From the NCBI GenBank assembly GCA_900016875.1, contig FCNR01000063.1, forward strand, positions 62,001-126,000: 64,000 nucleotides of DNA, given 5' to 3'. Position 1 is the stretch's first letter. Each line of letters begins with the position of its first letter. Below the pieces are notes generated by a model. The model worked only from the letters and a program-made list of their open reading frames with translations, made no database searches and was not told the origin of the DNA. This document shows positions 8,440 to 18,017 of the stretch, in pieces. A program made the translations under genes and the position numbers. The DNA is from Eubacteriaceae bacterium CHKCI004. Its GTDB lineage: Bacteria > Bacillota > Clostridia > Lachnospirales > Lachnospiraceae.

Positions 8440-9990
8440 ATGGGTCCAATCACTGTGATTGCTGTTCTTATTGCAGTTGTTCTGACTGCTCCGATATCGG
8501 CCGTGATCGCCATGAACTATCGTAAGAAGGTTTCGGAGGCGAAGATTGGCAGTGCGGAGGAGAAGGCCAGAGAGATTATTGACGATGCTTTAAAGACTGC
8601 CGAATCGAAGAAGAGGGAGGCATTGCTGGAAGCAAAAGAAGAATCCATTAAGGCAAAGAACGATTTTGAAAAAGAAAGCAGAGAACGCAGAGCGGAGCTC
8701 CAGAGATATGAGAAACGTGTTCTGAACAAAGAGGAAGCGGTTGACCGTAAGTCAGACGCCCTTGAGAAGAGAGAACAGTCTCTTTCTCACAAGGAGAGTG
8801 CGCTTGAGAAGCAAAGAGCAAAGGTTGAGGAATTGCATGCAAAACGTCTGCAGGAACTGGAAAGAATTTCAGGTTTAACCTCTGAACAAGCAAAAGACTA
8901 TCTGCTTAAAACTGTCGAAGATGATGTAAAACGAGAGATGGCTGTTATGGTGAAGGAAATGGAAACCAGAGCCAAGGAAGATGCAGCCAAGAAAGCCAAA
9001 GAGTATGTCGTCACAGCAATTCAGAAATGTGCGGCAGATCATGTGGCGGAAGCAACAATTTCTTTAGTTCAGCTGCCGAACGATGAGATGAAGGGCAGGA
9101 TCATCGGGCGTGAAGGCCGGAACATCCGTACCCTTGAGACATTGACAGGCGTTGATTTAATAATTGATGATACTCCGGAAGCAGTCATCTTATCAAGCTT
9201 TGATCCTGTCAGAAGAGAAGTGGCAAGAATCGCTCTTGAGAAGCTGATTGTAGACGGAAGGATTCATCCAGCGAGAATTGAAGAGATGGTCGAAAAGGCT
9301 AAGAATGAAGTAGAGCAGATCATGAGGGAGGAAGGCGAGGCTGCCGTACTGGAAGTCGGTGTGCACGGTATCCGCCCGGAACTGGTTCGTCTGCTTGGTA
9401 AGATGAAATATCGGACAAGTTACGGACAGAATGCTCTCAAGCATTCCATTGAAGTAGCACAGCTGGCCGGTCTCCTTGCTGGAGAGATTGGGGAAGATGT
9501 ACGTTTGGCAAAAAGAGCCGGATTGCTTCATGACATCGGTAAATCCGTAGACCATGAGATGGAAGGCTCTCATATTTCAATAGGTGTTGACTTATGTAAG
9601 AGATACAAAGAATCTCAAGTCGTAATAAACGCTGTGGAATCTCATCATGGAGACGTTGAACCGACCAGTTTGATTGCCTGTCTTGTACAGGCGGCAGATA
9701 CTATTTCCGCTGCGAGACCTGGTGCCAGACGTGAAACATTGGAGACGTATACGACGAGATTGAAACAGTTGGAAGAAATAGCTAACACCTTCAAAGGTGT
9801 TGATAAGACTTTTGCCATTCAGGCCGGTAGAGAAATTCGAGTAATGGTAGTTCCTGAACAGGTAAGTGATTCGGATATGATTTTATTGGCCAGAGATATT
9901 TCCAAGCAGATTGAAAGCGAGCTGGATTATCCTGGACAGATTAAAGTCAATGTGATCCGTGAATCCAGACAGATTGCATATGCAAAATAA
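8440..9990 (+). CDS. rny: Ribonuclease Y
   Basis: RNase Y is the membrane-tethered endoribonuclease that starts mRNA decay in many Firmicutes. In order, the 516-aa protein has an N-terminal transmembrane helix (about residues 3-25), a long charged coiled coil, a KH RNA-binding domain with [12 protein letters not shown], and an HD metal-dependent domain with H364-D365 in [12 protein letters not shown]. The length matches the family. The start follows AAGGAGGTG. It has its own strong promoter and terminator, so it forms a single-gene unit. Confidence 0.97.
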   Translation: MGPITVIAVLIAVVLTAPISAVIAMNYRKKVSEAKIGSAEEKAREIIDDALKTAESKKREALLEAKEESIKAKNDFEKESRERRAELQRYEKRVLNKEEAVDRKSDALEKREQSLSHKESALEKQRAKVEELHAKRLQELERISGLTSEQAKDYLLKTVEDDVKREMAVMVKEMETRAKEDAAKKAKEYVVTAIQKCAADHVAEATISLVQLPNDEMKGRIIGREGRNIRTLETLTGVDLIIDDTPEAVILSSFDPVRREVARIALEKLIVDGRIHPARIEEMVEKAKNEVEQIMREEGEAAVLEVGVHGIRPELVRLLGKMKYRTSYGQNALKHSIEVAQLAGLLAGEIGEDVRLAKRAGLLHDIGKSVDHEMEGSHISIGVDLCKRYKESQVVINAVESHHGDVEPTSLIACLVQAADTISAARPGARRETLETYTTRLKQLEEIANTFKGVDKTFAIQAGREIRVMVVPEQVSDSDMILLARDISKQIESELDYPGQIKVNVIRESRQIAYAK

Positions 9991-10039
9991 TGTTTGAGAA
10001 AACAAGACGGTCGGCTGATCGTCCAAAACCATAGAAAAG

Positions 10040-10082
10040 CAGAATGCTTTATTTGATAAAAATAAGGCGTTCTGTTTTTTTT
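10040..10082 (+). terminator. Rho-independent terminator after rny
   Basis: A 14-bp stem (10040-10053 with 10061-10074, using G-U pairs) has a 7-nt loop and is followed by eight T residues. Confidence 0.85.
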
Positions 10083-10200
10083 GTGTGAAATCAAATTTTA
10101 GTCTCCGTAATTACCGGCAGAAATCCGGTATATTTCCCATGTATAAAAGAAAGTTTTCCGAATACAATGAATAACAGGAAGAAAAAGGGGAGGAGGAGTG

Positions 10201-10239
10201 ATGCCGGGGGCATCCAGGAAATATGTATTATACCATTGA
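10201..10239 (+). CDS. Twelve-codon upstream ORF
   Basis: ATG 10201 directly follows the very strong ribosome binding site AGGAGGAG and opens a 12-residue frame (MPGASRKYVLYH) that ends at TGA 10237-10239. It overlaps the start of the next gene (ATG 10223) in a different frame. It could couple or regulate translation of that gene, or be incidental. The strong RBS is the main evidence, since the downstream ATG has only a weak one. Confidence 0.4.
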   Translation: MPGASRKYVLYH

Positions 10240-10822
10240 AGGAAAACGATTTCTTTGTATTCTTTATGTGGCGGGACTGCTGCTGGGTTCGGTTTTCATT
10301 AATTTATCTATTCAGATGAATCTGTTTCGGACGACAGATTTTCTGGGATTTGTGGAATACATACAGTCGTTGAAGGGACTGGATACCAGTGCCTTTTTTT
10401 CGTATGTCTGCCTGGTGAGGTTCCGGCAGCTTCTCATATTTTTTGTCTGTTTGTTTATATTTTCGCCCTATGTGGTGTTTTGTGTTCTTGATTTTCTCGT
10501 ATCTGTGCTTATGGGATTTTTTATTTCCACTCTGGTGCTTTATTACGGATGGCCGGGAATGATAAAAGGAATCGGCTTTTTGATCCCTCATTACATTTTT
10601 TATGGAATATTACTATGTGCCATTTATATTTATCTGTTTCAGAAGACTCCTTTATCTAAAATGTATATGTTTTCCACAGAAAAACGTTTTTCTTTTATGA
10701 AAAATGGAAAGATTTTTGAAAACAAAATTGTGGTGGCGGGTTTTTGTATCCTCATGTTTGTACTGGGCTGTTATGGAGAGGCCTATCTGAATCCGGCAAT
10801 ACTGAAAATATTCTTTCATTAA
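10223..10822 (+). CDS. SpoIIM-like membrane protein
   Basis: A 199-aa polytopic membrane protein with about five hydrophobic segments. The closing segment, CILMFVLGCYGEAYLNPAILK, with Gly-x-x-x-Glu-x-x-x-Asn-Pro, resembles the end of stage II sporulation protein M, part of the DMP engulfment machinery that degrades septal peptidoglycan. The match is by pattern and partial, so a SpoIIM-superfamily label is safer than spoIIM itself. Its own RBS is weak, and a stronger one serves the overlapping short ORF at 10201. A sporulation gene fits the presence of sigK elsewhere in the window. Confidence 0.55.
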   Translation: MYYTIEGKRFLCILYVAGLLLGSVFINLSIQMNLFRTTDFLGFVEYIQSLKGLDTSAFFSYVCLVRFRQLLIFFVCLFIFSPYVVFCVLDFLVSVLMGFFISTLVLYYGWPGMIKGIGFLIPHYIFYGILLCAIYIYLFQKTPLSKMYMFSTEKRFSFMKNGKIFENKIVVAGFCILMFVLGCYGEAYLNPAILKIFFH

Positions 10823-10937
10823 TGCATGATTTCATGTATAATGGAAGAACTATACCGGTGTACCGATGTTTTTGTTCAGAAAAGATACCGGTAAGCTGAC
10901 AGAAAGTAGCAGAAATGCAGTACAAAGGAGAGTACGT

Positions 10938-11735
10938 ATGTATACGGTAAAAAATTACGTGATAGCCGATTCCCTGGAACAGGCCTATGACCTGAAGCAA
11001 AAAGGGAGAAATAATATTATTATCGGCGGGAATCTCTGGTTGAAGATGGGACACCGGGCCATTCAGAATGCCATAGATCTGTCCCGCCTGGGTCTCGATC
11101 AGATTGAGGAAGATGCGGAAGGATTTCGCATCGGATGTATGGTAACACTCCGGCAGTTGGAAGTTCATGAAGGATTAAAAACAGCTTTTGGAAATGTATT
11201 CCAGGAGGCTGTTCGGCATATCGTAGGGGTACAGTTCAGAAATCTGGCGTCAGTGGGAGGAAGTATTTTCCCGCGGTTTGGTTTTTCTGACGTACTGACG
11301 GCGTTTCTGGCATGCGACAGCTATGTGGAGCTGTATCAGGGAGGAACAATACCTCTCAGAGAGTTCGCTGAGATGCCTCTGGACAATGATATTCTGACTC
11401 ACATTTATGTAAAGAAAGACGGACGCCGCGTCTGTTACCAGAGTTACAGACTGACAGAGACAGATTTTCCGGTGCTGACCTGCGCGGTTGCACGGAAAGA
11501 AAATGGTTTTGAGACGGTACTGGGAGCCAGACCAAAACGGGCAGTCTGTATCAGCGATGTGGAACTTCATACGCCGGAAGATGCCGGAGAAAGAGAGATA
11601 TATGCGGAACAGACAGCGGGAAAGGCAGAGTTTGGCAGCAATATGAGAGGAAGCGCCGCGTATCGGAAGGAACTTGCCAAAGTGCTGATCGTGCGGGCGC
11701 TTACAGAACTTACGGAGGATGAGACATGCAGATAG
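10938..11735 (+). CDS. Molybdenum hydroxylase FAD-binding subunit
   Basis: The medium subunit of a xanthine dehydrogenase-type enzyme, carrying electrons from the iron-sulfur clusters to FAD. ATG 10938 is chosen because AAAGGAGAG precedes it (265 aa; an upstream in-frame ATG at 10866 lacks an RBS). FAD-site signatures are IIIGGNLWLKMG and LASVGGSIFPRFGFSDV. It is slightly short for the family, and the C-terminal CO-dehydrogenase-flavoprotein-like domain is compact. A possible -10 TATAAT lies at 10837-10842. The gene heads a tightly overlapping operon with the two other subunits and a cofactor enzyme. Confidence 0.88.
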   Translation: MYTVKNYVIADSLEQAYDLKQKGRNNIIIGGNLWLKMGHRAIQNAIDLSRLGLDQIEEDAEGFRIGCMVTLRQLEVHEGLKTAFGNVFQEAVRHIVGVQFRNLASVGGSIFPRFGFSDVLTAFLACDSYVELYQGGTIPLREFAEMPLDNDILTHIYVKKDGRRVCYQSYRLTETDFPVLTCAVARKENGFETVLGARPKRAVCISDVELHTPEDAGEREIYAEQTAGKAEFGSNMRGSAAYRKELAKVLIVRALTELTEDETCR

Positions 11736-12184
11736 AAGTATTTTTAAATGAAGAAAAAGTGCAGGCAGACATCCGTCCTGATATGATGCTGCTTGATTTT
11801 CTGCGGAGCATGAATTTAAAAAGTATGAAACGGGGCTGCGATACAGGTAACTGCGGTCTTTGCACCGTCTGGGTGGACGGCAAACCGGTGTTATCCTGCG
11901 GTGTGCCTGCTGCGCGGGTGCAGGGAGCGCATATCACGACTCTGGAAGGAGTGCAGGAAGAAGCCGCAGAGTTTTCCCGCTTTCTGGCTGCCGAGGGAGC
12001 TGATCAGTGCGGTTTCTGCAGTCCGGGTCTTATCATGAATGTGCTGGCATTAAAGAAGGAAAATCCGCATCCGACGGAAGAGGAAATGAAAGAATATCTG
12101 GCAGGCAATCTCTGCCGTTGTACCGGATATCAGGGACAATACCGGGCGTTAGCCAAATATTTTGAGATAGAGGAGGCGCAGTAA
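11726..12184 (+). CDS. Molybdenum hydroxylase 2Fe-2S subunit
   Basis: The small electron-transfer subunit (152 aa). It has a plant-ferredoxin-like cluster with C38, C43, C46 and C58, and a second four-helix cluster site with C95-x-x-C98 (QCGFCSPG) and C130-x-C132 (LCRCTGY), the exact two-cluster layout of the xanthine dehydrogenase family. The start overlaps the end of the FAD subunit by 10 bp, implying translational coupling. Confidence 0.95.
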   Translation: MQIEVFLNEEKVQADIRPDMMLLDFLRSMNLKSMKRGCDTGNCGLCTVWVDGKPVLSCGVPAARVQGAHITTLEGVQEEAAEFSRFLAAEGADQCGFCSPGLIMNVLALKKENPHPTEEEMKEYLAGNLCRCTGYQGQYRALAKYFEIEEAQ

Positions 12185-12189
12185 GTCAT

Positions 12190-14478
12190 ATGGAAGAAAC
12201 CAGATTTGTGGGAAAGGGAATCGTCAAAAAAGACGCGGAGGCACTTCTGTCCGGAAGACCGGTGTACACCGACGATCTGGCGCCGGACAGCTGTCTGATC
12301 ATCAAGCTGCTGCGCAGTCCGCACGCCCATGCAATCATTGAAGATATCAAGACCGACGCGGCCAAAAAGGTGCCGGGAATCGCGGCTATTTTTACTTACA
12401 AGGATGTGCCGCAGACACGTTTTACCGAGGCCGGACAGACCTTTCCGGAACCGAGTCCCGACGATCGTCTGATTCTGGATCAGAGAGTCCGTTATGTTGG
12501 CGATCCGGTGGCCATTGTGGCAGGAAAAGATGAGGCGTGCGTCAACCGGGCGCTGCGGATCATCAAGGTAAAATATCAGGTGCTGGAGCCGATTCTTGAC
12601 TTTACAAAGTCTCTGGATAATGACATTATCATACATCCGGAAGATAACTATGTGGCAAAGGAAGGCAGGGGAACAGATCCGAAGCGTAATCTCTGTGCTT
12701 CTCAGAGCCGGGGAGAGGGCGATGTGGATCAGGTGCTTGCCGACTGCGACTATGTGGTGGAAGAAGTATATCACACCAAGGCGGTAAACCAGGCCATGAT
12801 GGAGCCGTTCGGAGCTTTTGCTGAGAAAGACATTTACGGAAGACTGAAGATCACTTCCTCCACACAGATTCCGTTCCATGTGCGGAGAATCGCGGCGCGG
12901 GCGTTAAACATTGCCAAGTCAAACGTCCGGGTGGTGAAGCCCCGGATCGGCGGAGGCTTCGGTGCGAAGCAGACGGCGGTCTGTGAGGTATATCCGGCTT
13001 TTGTCACCTACATGACGGGAAAACCATCGAAGATTATCTATACAAGAGAAGAGTGTTTTATCCACGGTTCACCGCGGCATGAGATGCAGATGTCCGTCCG
13101 CATCGGTGCGGACAAGAACGGCAAGATCCGTGTCATCGACCTGCACACACTGTCCAACACCGGAGCGTTTGGGGAGCACGGACCGACCACAGTGGATCTG
13201 TCCGGCACGAAGTCCATCTCGCTTTACCGGGATCTGGACGCCTTCCGTTTCAGCTCCGATGTGGTTTATACCAATGTACTTTCAGCCGGAGCATACCGGG
13301 GATATGGCGCGACTCAGGGAATATTTGCGGTGGAGTCGGCGGTCAATGAACTGGCGCACAAGATGGACATGGACCCTTCCGTGCTGCGGGAGAAGAATAT
13401 TGTCCGGGAAGGAGATCGTCTGAGCAACTATTATGGCCAGACTACGGAATCCTGCGCTCTGGACCGTTGTATCGCGAGGGTGAAGGAGATGATCGACTGG
13501 GATAAGAAATATCCCTACGTGAAGACCGGACCGCATACTATCCGGGCGGTAGGCATGGCTCTCTCCATGCAGAGTTCCGGCATCAACGACTGCGATGTGG
13601 GATCTGTTCAGATCAAATTAAATGACGACGGATTTTACACATTGATGATTGGCTGTTCTGATATGGGAACCGGTTGTGACACCATTCTTGCGCAGATGGC
13701 AGCAGACGGCCTGGGCTGCGATTATGACAAAATCATCGTTCGAGGCGTGGATACGGATCAGTCTCCGTATGACAGTGGTTCTTATGCGTCAAGCACCACT
13801 TACGTGACCGGTATGGCTGTGGTGAAGGCCTGCGAGCAGATGAAGACACGCATATGCGAGGAGGCGGCGCCTCTCATGGGTCTTCGTCCGGAACAGGTGG
13901 AATTCGATGGCGCGCTCATCAGCGAAAAGAAGAATCCGGAACATTTTATGGAACTTTCCAATCTGGTAACCCGCCTGCAGGCAGGTTCCGGAACGATCAT
14001 TACCGCGGCGGCATCCAATACATCAAGCGTATCCCCGCCTCCGTTTATGGCAGGCGCCGCTGAGATTGAGATTGACCTTGAGACAGGAAAGATTACTCCG
14101 GTTGATTATGCAGCCGTAGTGGACTGCGGTACGGTCATCAACAGCAATCTGGCGCGGGTGCAGACCGAAGGAGGTCTCGTGCAGGGTATCGGCATGGCCC
14201 TCTATGAGGACATTCAGTATACTTCTAAGGGCAAGCTGAAGAACCGGAACTTTATCAGTTACAAGATTCCGACCCGTCTGGATATGGGACGTGTCCGGGT
14301 GGACTTTGAGAGCAGCTACGAAAAGACAGGACCGTTTGGAGCCAAATCCATCGGTGAGGTTGTCATCAATACGCCATCCCCGGCTATTGCTGACGCCGTT
14401 TATAACGGGACCGGTCTTCGTTTCCGTACTCTGCCGATCACCAGCGAGCAGGTATTTATGGGACTGAACAAGAAGTGA
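12190..14478 (+). CDS. Molybdopterin-binding catalytic subunit, likely selenium-dependent
   Basis: The 762-aa large subunit of a xanthine dehydrogenase-type hydroxylase. Visible marks are the N-terminal RPVYTDDL entry, the cofactor loops RIGGGFGAKQ and GAYRGYGATQG, and the C-terminal GAKSIGEV, whose Glu is the catalytic base in this family. The substrate is probably a purine such as xanthine or hypoxanthine, judging from the neighbouring xpt. The presence of yqeB, yqeC, selD and yedF nearby points to a selenium-dependent enzyme in which a labile Se replaces the sulfido ligand; this comes from context, as the protein sequence alone cannot prove it. Confidence 0.9.
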   Translation: MEETRFVGKGIVKKDAEALLSGRPVYTDDLAPDSCLIIKLLRSPHAHAIIEDIKTDAAKKVPGIAAIFTYKDVPQTRFTEAGQTFPEPSPDDRLILDQRVRYVGDPVAIVAGKDEACVNRALRIIKVKYQVLEPILDFTKSLDNDIIIHPEDNYVAKEGRGTDPKRNLCASQSRGEGDVDQVLADCDYVVEEVYHTKAVNQAMMEPFGAFAEKDIYGRLKITSSTQIPFHVRRIAARALNIAKSNVRVVKPRIGGGFGAKQTAVCEVYPAFVTYMTGKPSKIIYTREECFIHGSPRHEMQMSVRIGADKNGKIRVIDLHTLSNTGAFGEHGPTTVDLSGTKSISLYRDLDAFRFSSDVVYTNVLSAGAYRGYGATQGIFAVESAVNELAHKMDMDPSVLREKNIVREGDRLSNYYGQTTESCALDRCIARVKEMIDWDKKYPYVKTGPHTIRAVGMALSMQSSGINDCDVGSVQIKLNDDGFYTLMIGCSDMGTGCDTILAQMAADGLGCDYDKIIVRGVDTDQSPYDSGSYASSTTYVTGMAVVKACEQMKTRICEEAAPLMGLRPEQVEFDGALISEKKNPEHFMELSNLVTRLQAGSGTIITAAASNTSSVSPPPFMAGAAEIEIDLETGKITPVDYAAVVDCGTVINSNLARVQTEGGLVQGIGMALYEDIQYTSKGKLKNRNFISYKIPTRLDMGRVRVDFESSYEKTGPFGAKSIGEVVINTPSPAIADAVYNGTGLRFRTLPITSEQVFMGLNKK

Positions 14479-15224
14479 TGAAACAGGGCGGCGCAGAGAA
14501 CCCGCCGGGAAAGAACAGGCCTCGCATCGCCGTGGTTCTCATGGCATCCGGTTCCGGAAAACGATACGGGAAAAATAAACTGCTGGAATACTTTGGCGGC
14601 CGGCCTCTCTTTGCCCATGCTCTCTGTCGGGCGGCAGAGAGCGGAGCGGACAGCATCTGCGTGGTGACGCGGTATCCGGAGATCCGGGAGTATGTGGAGC
14701 GGTGGAAGAATGCGGGGGCCGGGAGCTCCGTGGATCCAGGGGCTTTTGAGGAGTCTGGAAGCTTTGTATCCTCTGCGGAGCCGGGCAGCATCCGCGTGAT
14801 CTGGAACGATCATCCGGAGCGGGGGATTTCCCAGTCGCTCCGTCTGGGACTGGACGCGCAGCGGGAAGCAGACGGCTGCTGTTTCATGGTCTGTGATCAG
14901 CCGATGCTTAAGACAGAGACCCTTCGTCGTATGTTCAGAGCATTTCGGGAGTCGCCGGATGATATCTGCGTATGCAGCGACGGCAGACGCCGGGGTAATC
15001 CGGTATTGTTTCCGAAGGATCTGTTCAGAGAGCTGATGCAGTTGAACGGAGACAGCGGCGGACGGCAGATCATGAAAAAATATCCGCAGCGGATCCGGGA
15101 GATCATCGTCGAAAGACCGGAAGAACTGTATGATATTGACTCTGCGGAAAATATGGAATTTTTGAGGGAGCATCCCGCCGGAAGCGGCCATACAGATGAA
15201 AATACGGACAGGGTATTCAGATAA
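14475..15224 (+). CDS. Molybdenum cofactor cytidylyltransferase-like NTP transferase
   Basis: A MobA/MocA-like nucleotidyltransferase (249 aa) whose start overlaps the catalytic-subunit stop (ATGA). The N-terminal loop VVLMASGSGKRYGKNKLL is the nucleotide-binding signature, and CDQPML is the metal/substrate site typical of MocA-type enzymes. It probably adds CMP to molybdopterin to give the MCD cofactor used by this hydroxylase. Coupling to the enzyme genes supports a dedicated role. Confidence 0.85.
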   Translation: MMKQGGAENPPGKNRPRIAVVLMASGSGKRYGKNKLLEYFGGRPLFAHALCRAAESGADSICVVTRYPEIREYVERWKNAGAGSSVDPGAFEESGSFVSSAEPGSIRVIWNDHPERGISQSLRLGLDAQREADGCCFMVCDQPMLKTETLRRMFRAFRESPDDICVCSDGRRRGNPVLFPKDLFRELMQLNGDSGGRQIMKKYPQRIREIIVERPEELYDIDSAENMEFLREHPAGSGHTDENTDRVFR

Positions 15225-15269
15225 AACAAAGAAAAGTTTTGTATTCATAGAAATTTTGCCAGACAACTC

Positions 15270-15296
15270 TTGCAATGACGAAAGAAAGATTATAAT
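15270..15296 (+). promoter_or_regulatory. Possible xpt promoter
   Basis: TTGCAA at 15270-15275 and TATAAT at 15291-15296 are 15 bp apart, a short but usable spacing. The 105-bp gap after the cytidylyltransferase gene shows no purine-riboswitch core. Confidence 0.4.
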
Positions 15297-15329
15297 ATAG
15301 AAAACAAAAATACATATGAGGTGAAGAGC

Positions 15330-15938
15330 GTGAAATTACTGGAAGATAGAATCAAAAAGGAAGGACAGGCATTAAGTGAAACTGTACTGAAAGTAGACAG
15401 CTTTATCAATCATCAGGTGGATTCTGAATTTATGGACGCCCTGGGCAGGGATTTTGCAGAGCATTTTAAGGACGCAGGAATTACAAAAGTATTTACCATT
15501 GAGAGCTCCGGCATTGCGCCTGCATTAATGACAGCAAAACATTTGAATGTACCTATGGTCATTTTAAAAAAGCAGACCTCCAAGATTTTAAATGGAAATG
15601 TATATCAGACCCGGATCACTTCCTTCACAAAGGGCACCAGTTATGAGCTGACTCTCTTTGCCGATTATATTCAGCCGGAAGACAGGATTCTGCTCATTGA
15701 TGATTTTCTGGCAAACGGCGAAGCGGCCATGGGAGCCAGCCGTATTATCACAGAGTCCGGCGCAACCCTGGCGGGCATCGGAATTCTCATTGAGAAGTCC
15801 TTCCAGAGAGGCAGGAAGCGTCTGGAAGAAGCCGGCCATCGCGTATACTCTCAGGCGAGAATCAAAAGACTGGATGCCGGCGTTATCGAATTTCTTGCCG
15901 AGGATGCTCCGGTGACAGACGTGGAAGAAAACGAATGA
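15330..15938 (+). CDS. xpt: Xanthine phosphoribosyltransferase
   Basis: The enzyme converts xanthine and PRPP to XMP, salvaging the base the neighbouring hydroxylase may oxidise. GTG 15330 is preferred to the in-frame GTG at 15321 because GAGGTG lies at a proper distance (202 aa). It follows the Bacillus Xpt pattern closely: [17 protein letters not shown] near the N-terminus, [10 protein letters not shown], and the PRPP loop [12 protein letters not shown]. Its placement between the Mo-enzyme genes and the selenium genes ties the block to purine metabolism. Confidence 0.94.
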   Translation: MKLLEDRIKKEGQALSETVLKVDSFINHQVDSEFMDALGRDFAEHFKDAGITKVFTIESSGIAPALMTAKHLNVPMVILKKQTSKILNGNVYQTRITSFTKGTSYELTLFADYIQPEDRILLIDDFLANGEAAMGASRIITESGATLAGIGILIEKSFQRGRKRLEEAGHRVYSQARIKRLDAGVIEFLAEDAPVTDVEENE

Positions 15939-15972
15939 TGCGTTGAAGGCGGAATTTCCATTGAGAGATTAT

Positions 15973-16758
15973 TTAATAGAAGATTCTTTTTTTCAGAGAG
16001 ACAATGTGGCAGTACGCCCCGTTGTCTCTTATTTTTTGTGCCGCCGCGCGTATATCTTCCAGCTGATCTTTGGAAAGGCAGTCAGCCTGATTGAACACGA
16101 CATGATACTCCTGTGTGGTGACATATTTTCGCAGACCATGCCGGGAAAGAGCAATGGAAGCCAGTGCCTCCGGCGTGAGGAGGCCGCCGTTTTGTTGAAG
16201 AATCTCCTGAAGGGAAGGAATTGTGATGCCCGACAAAAAAGAGGTATCGCCGGATGTCAGTTCTGTATCCGAATTCCATCCAAAGAGACAGTTTTTGGCG
16301 GGATGCCCGAGACAGGACAGCCCGATGACGCCGATGACGGTGTCTGTGCCGGGAAAGAGTACCGGCTCGCCTGCGCGGGGAATCTTCACCGGAAGCCGCC
16401 GGGAACCGTCGCCTTCGCAGAGAATCCGCTCCGGAATATCCCGGATGCTGTCCAGAAAAGCGCGAGAAAACGAGGACCATTTTGCCGGGGCTGCCGCCGG
16501 AACCGGACGCCCCAGCGCCACGAGATTGGAAGTGCCAAAGGCGGAAAGAATCTGCTCCCGGCTGTCTTCTGTGACCAGAGAAGCGCCGGTGAGATCCCGA
16601 GGTTCCATAATGTGTGTGGTGGTGGTCACGAGGGTTTTTTTAGTTTGTGCCATTTCTTTGCCGAGAGCATACATCAGGGTGGTTTTCCCACCTGCGCCCA
16701 CGAAAGTGATGATCTGGCTGTTTTGCAGATGCATTTGATGGGTGATAGATAATGTCAT
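15973..16758 (-). CDS. yqeC: SDMH accessory protein YqeC
   Basis: A 261-aa putative nucleotide-binding protein with Walker A GAGGKTT at residues 21-27, then VTTTTHIM, and later CEGDGSRRLPVK and VIGVIGL, which match the YqeC family of selenium-dependent hydroxylase accessory proteins. Its biochemical role is not established; comparative genomics links it to SDMH maturation. It is the only gene of the block on the minus strand, convergent with xpt and divergent from selD, so it has its own promoter in the 16,759-16,956 gap. Confidence 0.87.
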   Translation of the reverse strand: MTLSITHQMHLQNSQIITFVGAGGKTTLMYALGKEMAQTKKTLVTTTTHIMEPRDLTGASLVTEDSREQILSAFGTSNLVALGRPVPAAAPAKWSSFSRAFLDSIRDIPERILCEGDGSRRLPVKIPRAGEPVLFPGTDTVIGVIGLSCLGHPAKNCLFGWNSDTELTSGDTSFLSGITIPSLQEILQQNGGLLTPEALASIALSRHGLRKYVTTQEYHVVFNQADCLSKDQLEDIRAAAQKIRDNGAYCHIVSLKKRIFY

Positions 16759-16956
16759 GTCTGATCCTTTCTGAAAAATTGAAATATAATCTTATTTGAT
16801 TTTAATAGAAAAAAGGAAAAAAGAAAATATTTATAAAAAAAGAAAATAAAAAGAAGAAATGTATCAGTATCTGTAATGAGTACGAGGAAATCGTTGCAAA
16901 GCAGGAAGAGATTTGTTACAGTAGATAAAAATAGGGGAAAAAGAGGTGAAGAAAAC

Positions 16957-17988
16957 GTGAGTGAAAAAATACAGTTCTGCAAAGGCGGCGGATGTACGGC
17001 AAAGCTTGGTCCGGGTATCCTGGAGAGAGTGCTGGAGCGGCTGCCGAAGGGAAAGAAGGACGAGAATCTGCTAATTGGATTCGACAGTCATGATGACGCC
17101 GCCGTCTATAAAATCAGCGAAGATACAGCAATTGTGCAGACCCTTGATTTCTTTCCGCCCATGGTGGAGGACCCGTACACATTTGGAAAGGTGGCGGCGG
17201 CCAATGCTCTGAGCGACATATATGCCATGGGAGGCAGGGTGATCACTGCGTTGAATATTGTCTGCTTTCCGGAAAAAATGGATCTGAATATTCTGGGAGA
17301 GATTATGCGGGGCGGCCAGGAGAAAGTAAATGAAGCGGGAGGAACGCTGGCGGGAGGCCATTCCATCGCGGACGACAGTGTGAAATACGGTCTTTCAGTG
17401 ACCGGAGTGGTGCATCCGGATCGCATTCTCCCCAACGACGGCTGCTGCGCCGGGGACAAGCTGATTCTCACAAAGCCGCTGGGTGTCGGCATCATCGCCA
17501 CCGCTAACCGGGTGGGGGAGACAACGAAAGAAGCGATGGACGAGGCCGTCAACTCCATGACAACTCTCAATAAATATGCGGCTGAGATTGCGGCAAAATA
17601 TACGGTGCATGGTTGTACTGATGTGACGGGATTTGGATTTCTCGGACATCTCCATGAGATGATGCACGGAGAATATTCCTGCCGGATCATGTCTTCTCAG
17701 GTGCCGTATATTGCGGACGCCCGCCGCTGCGCCGATGAATTTCTTCTGACGGCAGCGGGACAGCGCAACCGGAATTATGTGGAATCCCGCGTGGATTTCG
17801 GCGGCGTGGACTTTGCCATGGAAGAGATTCTTCTGGACCCGCAGACCTCCGGAGGACTGCTGATCAGCGTGGCTCCTGAAGACGCCGAAGCGCTTCTTGC
17901 CGAGCTGCAGACGCTGTCTCTGCCCTGCGGCATGGTCGGCGAGGTTACTGACAAGCAGGAGAAGGAGATATATATTCTCAATCAATAA
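16957..17988 (+). CDS. selD: Selenophosphate synthetase
   Basis: SelD makes selenophosphate from selenide and ATP. The chosen start is GTG 16957 after AGAGGTGAAG, giving 343 aa; an upstream in-frame ATG at 16876 has no RBS and would add a lysine-rich stretch foreign to the family. The catalytic pair is C13 and K16 (GGCTAKLG), so the protein uses cysteine, not selenocysteine, and the second Cys of the E. coli enzyme is Ala here. The downstream genes yedF and yqeB, not selA or selB, indicate the SDMH branch of selenium use. Confidence 0.95.
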   Translation: MSEKIQFCKGGGCTAKLGPGILERVLERLPKGKKDENLLIGFDSHDDAAVYKISEDTAIVQTLDFFPPMVEDPYTFGKVAAANALSDIYAMGGRVITALNIVCFPEKMDLNILGEIMRGGQEKVNEAGGTLAGGHSIADDSVKYGLSVTGVVHPDRILPNDGCCAGDKLILTKPLGVGIIATANRVGETTKEAMDEAVNSMTTLNKYAAEIAAKYTVHGCTDVTGFGFLGHLHEMMHGEYSCRIMSSQVPYIADARRCADEFLLTAAGQRNRNYVESRVDFGGVDFAMEEILLDPQTSGGLLISVAPEDAEALLAELQTLSLPCGMVGEVTDKQEKEIYILNQ

Positions 17989-18017
17989 ATTAATAAAAAG
18001 ATAAGGAATGTGATATT

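Noticed and set aside
15225-15329. Purine riboswitch upstream of xpt
   Set aside because: The gap is only 105 bp and lacks the conserved junction sequences and paired loops; only a promoter-like sequence is visible.
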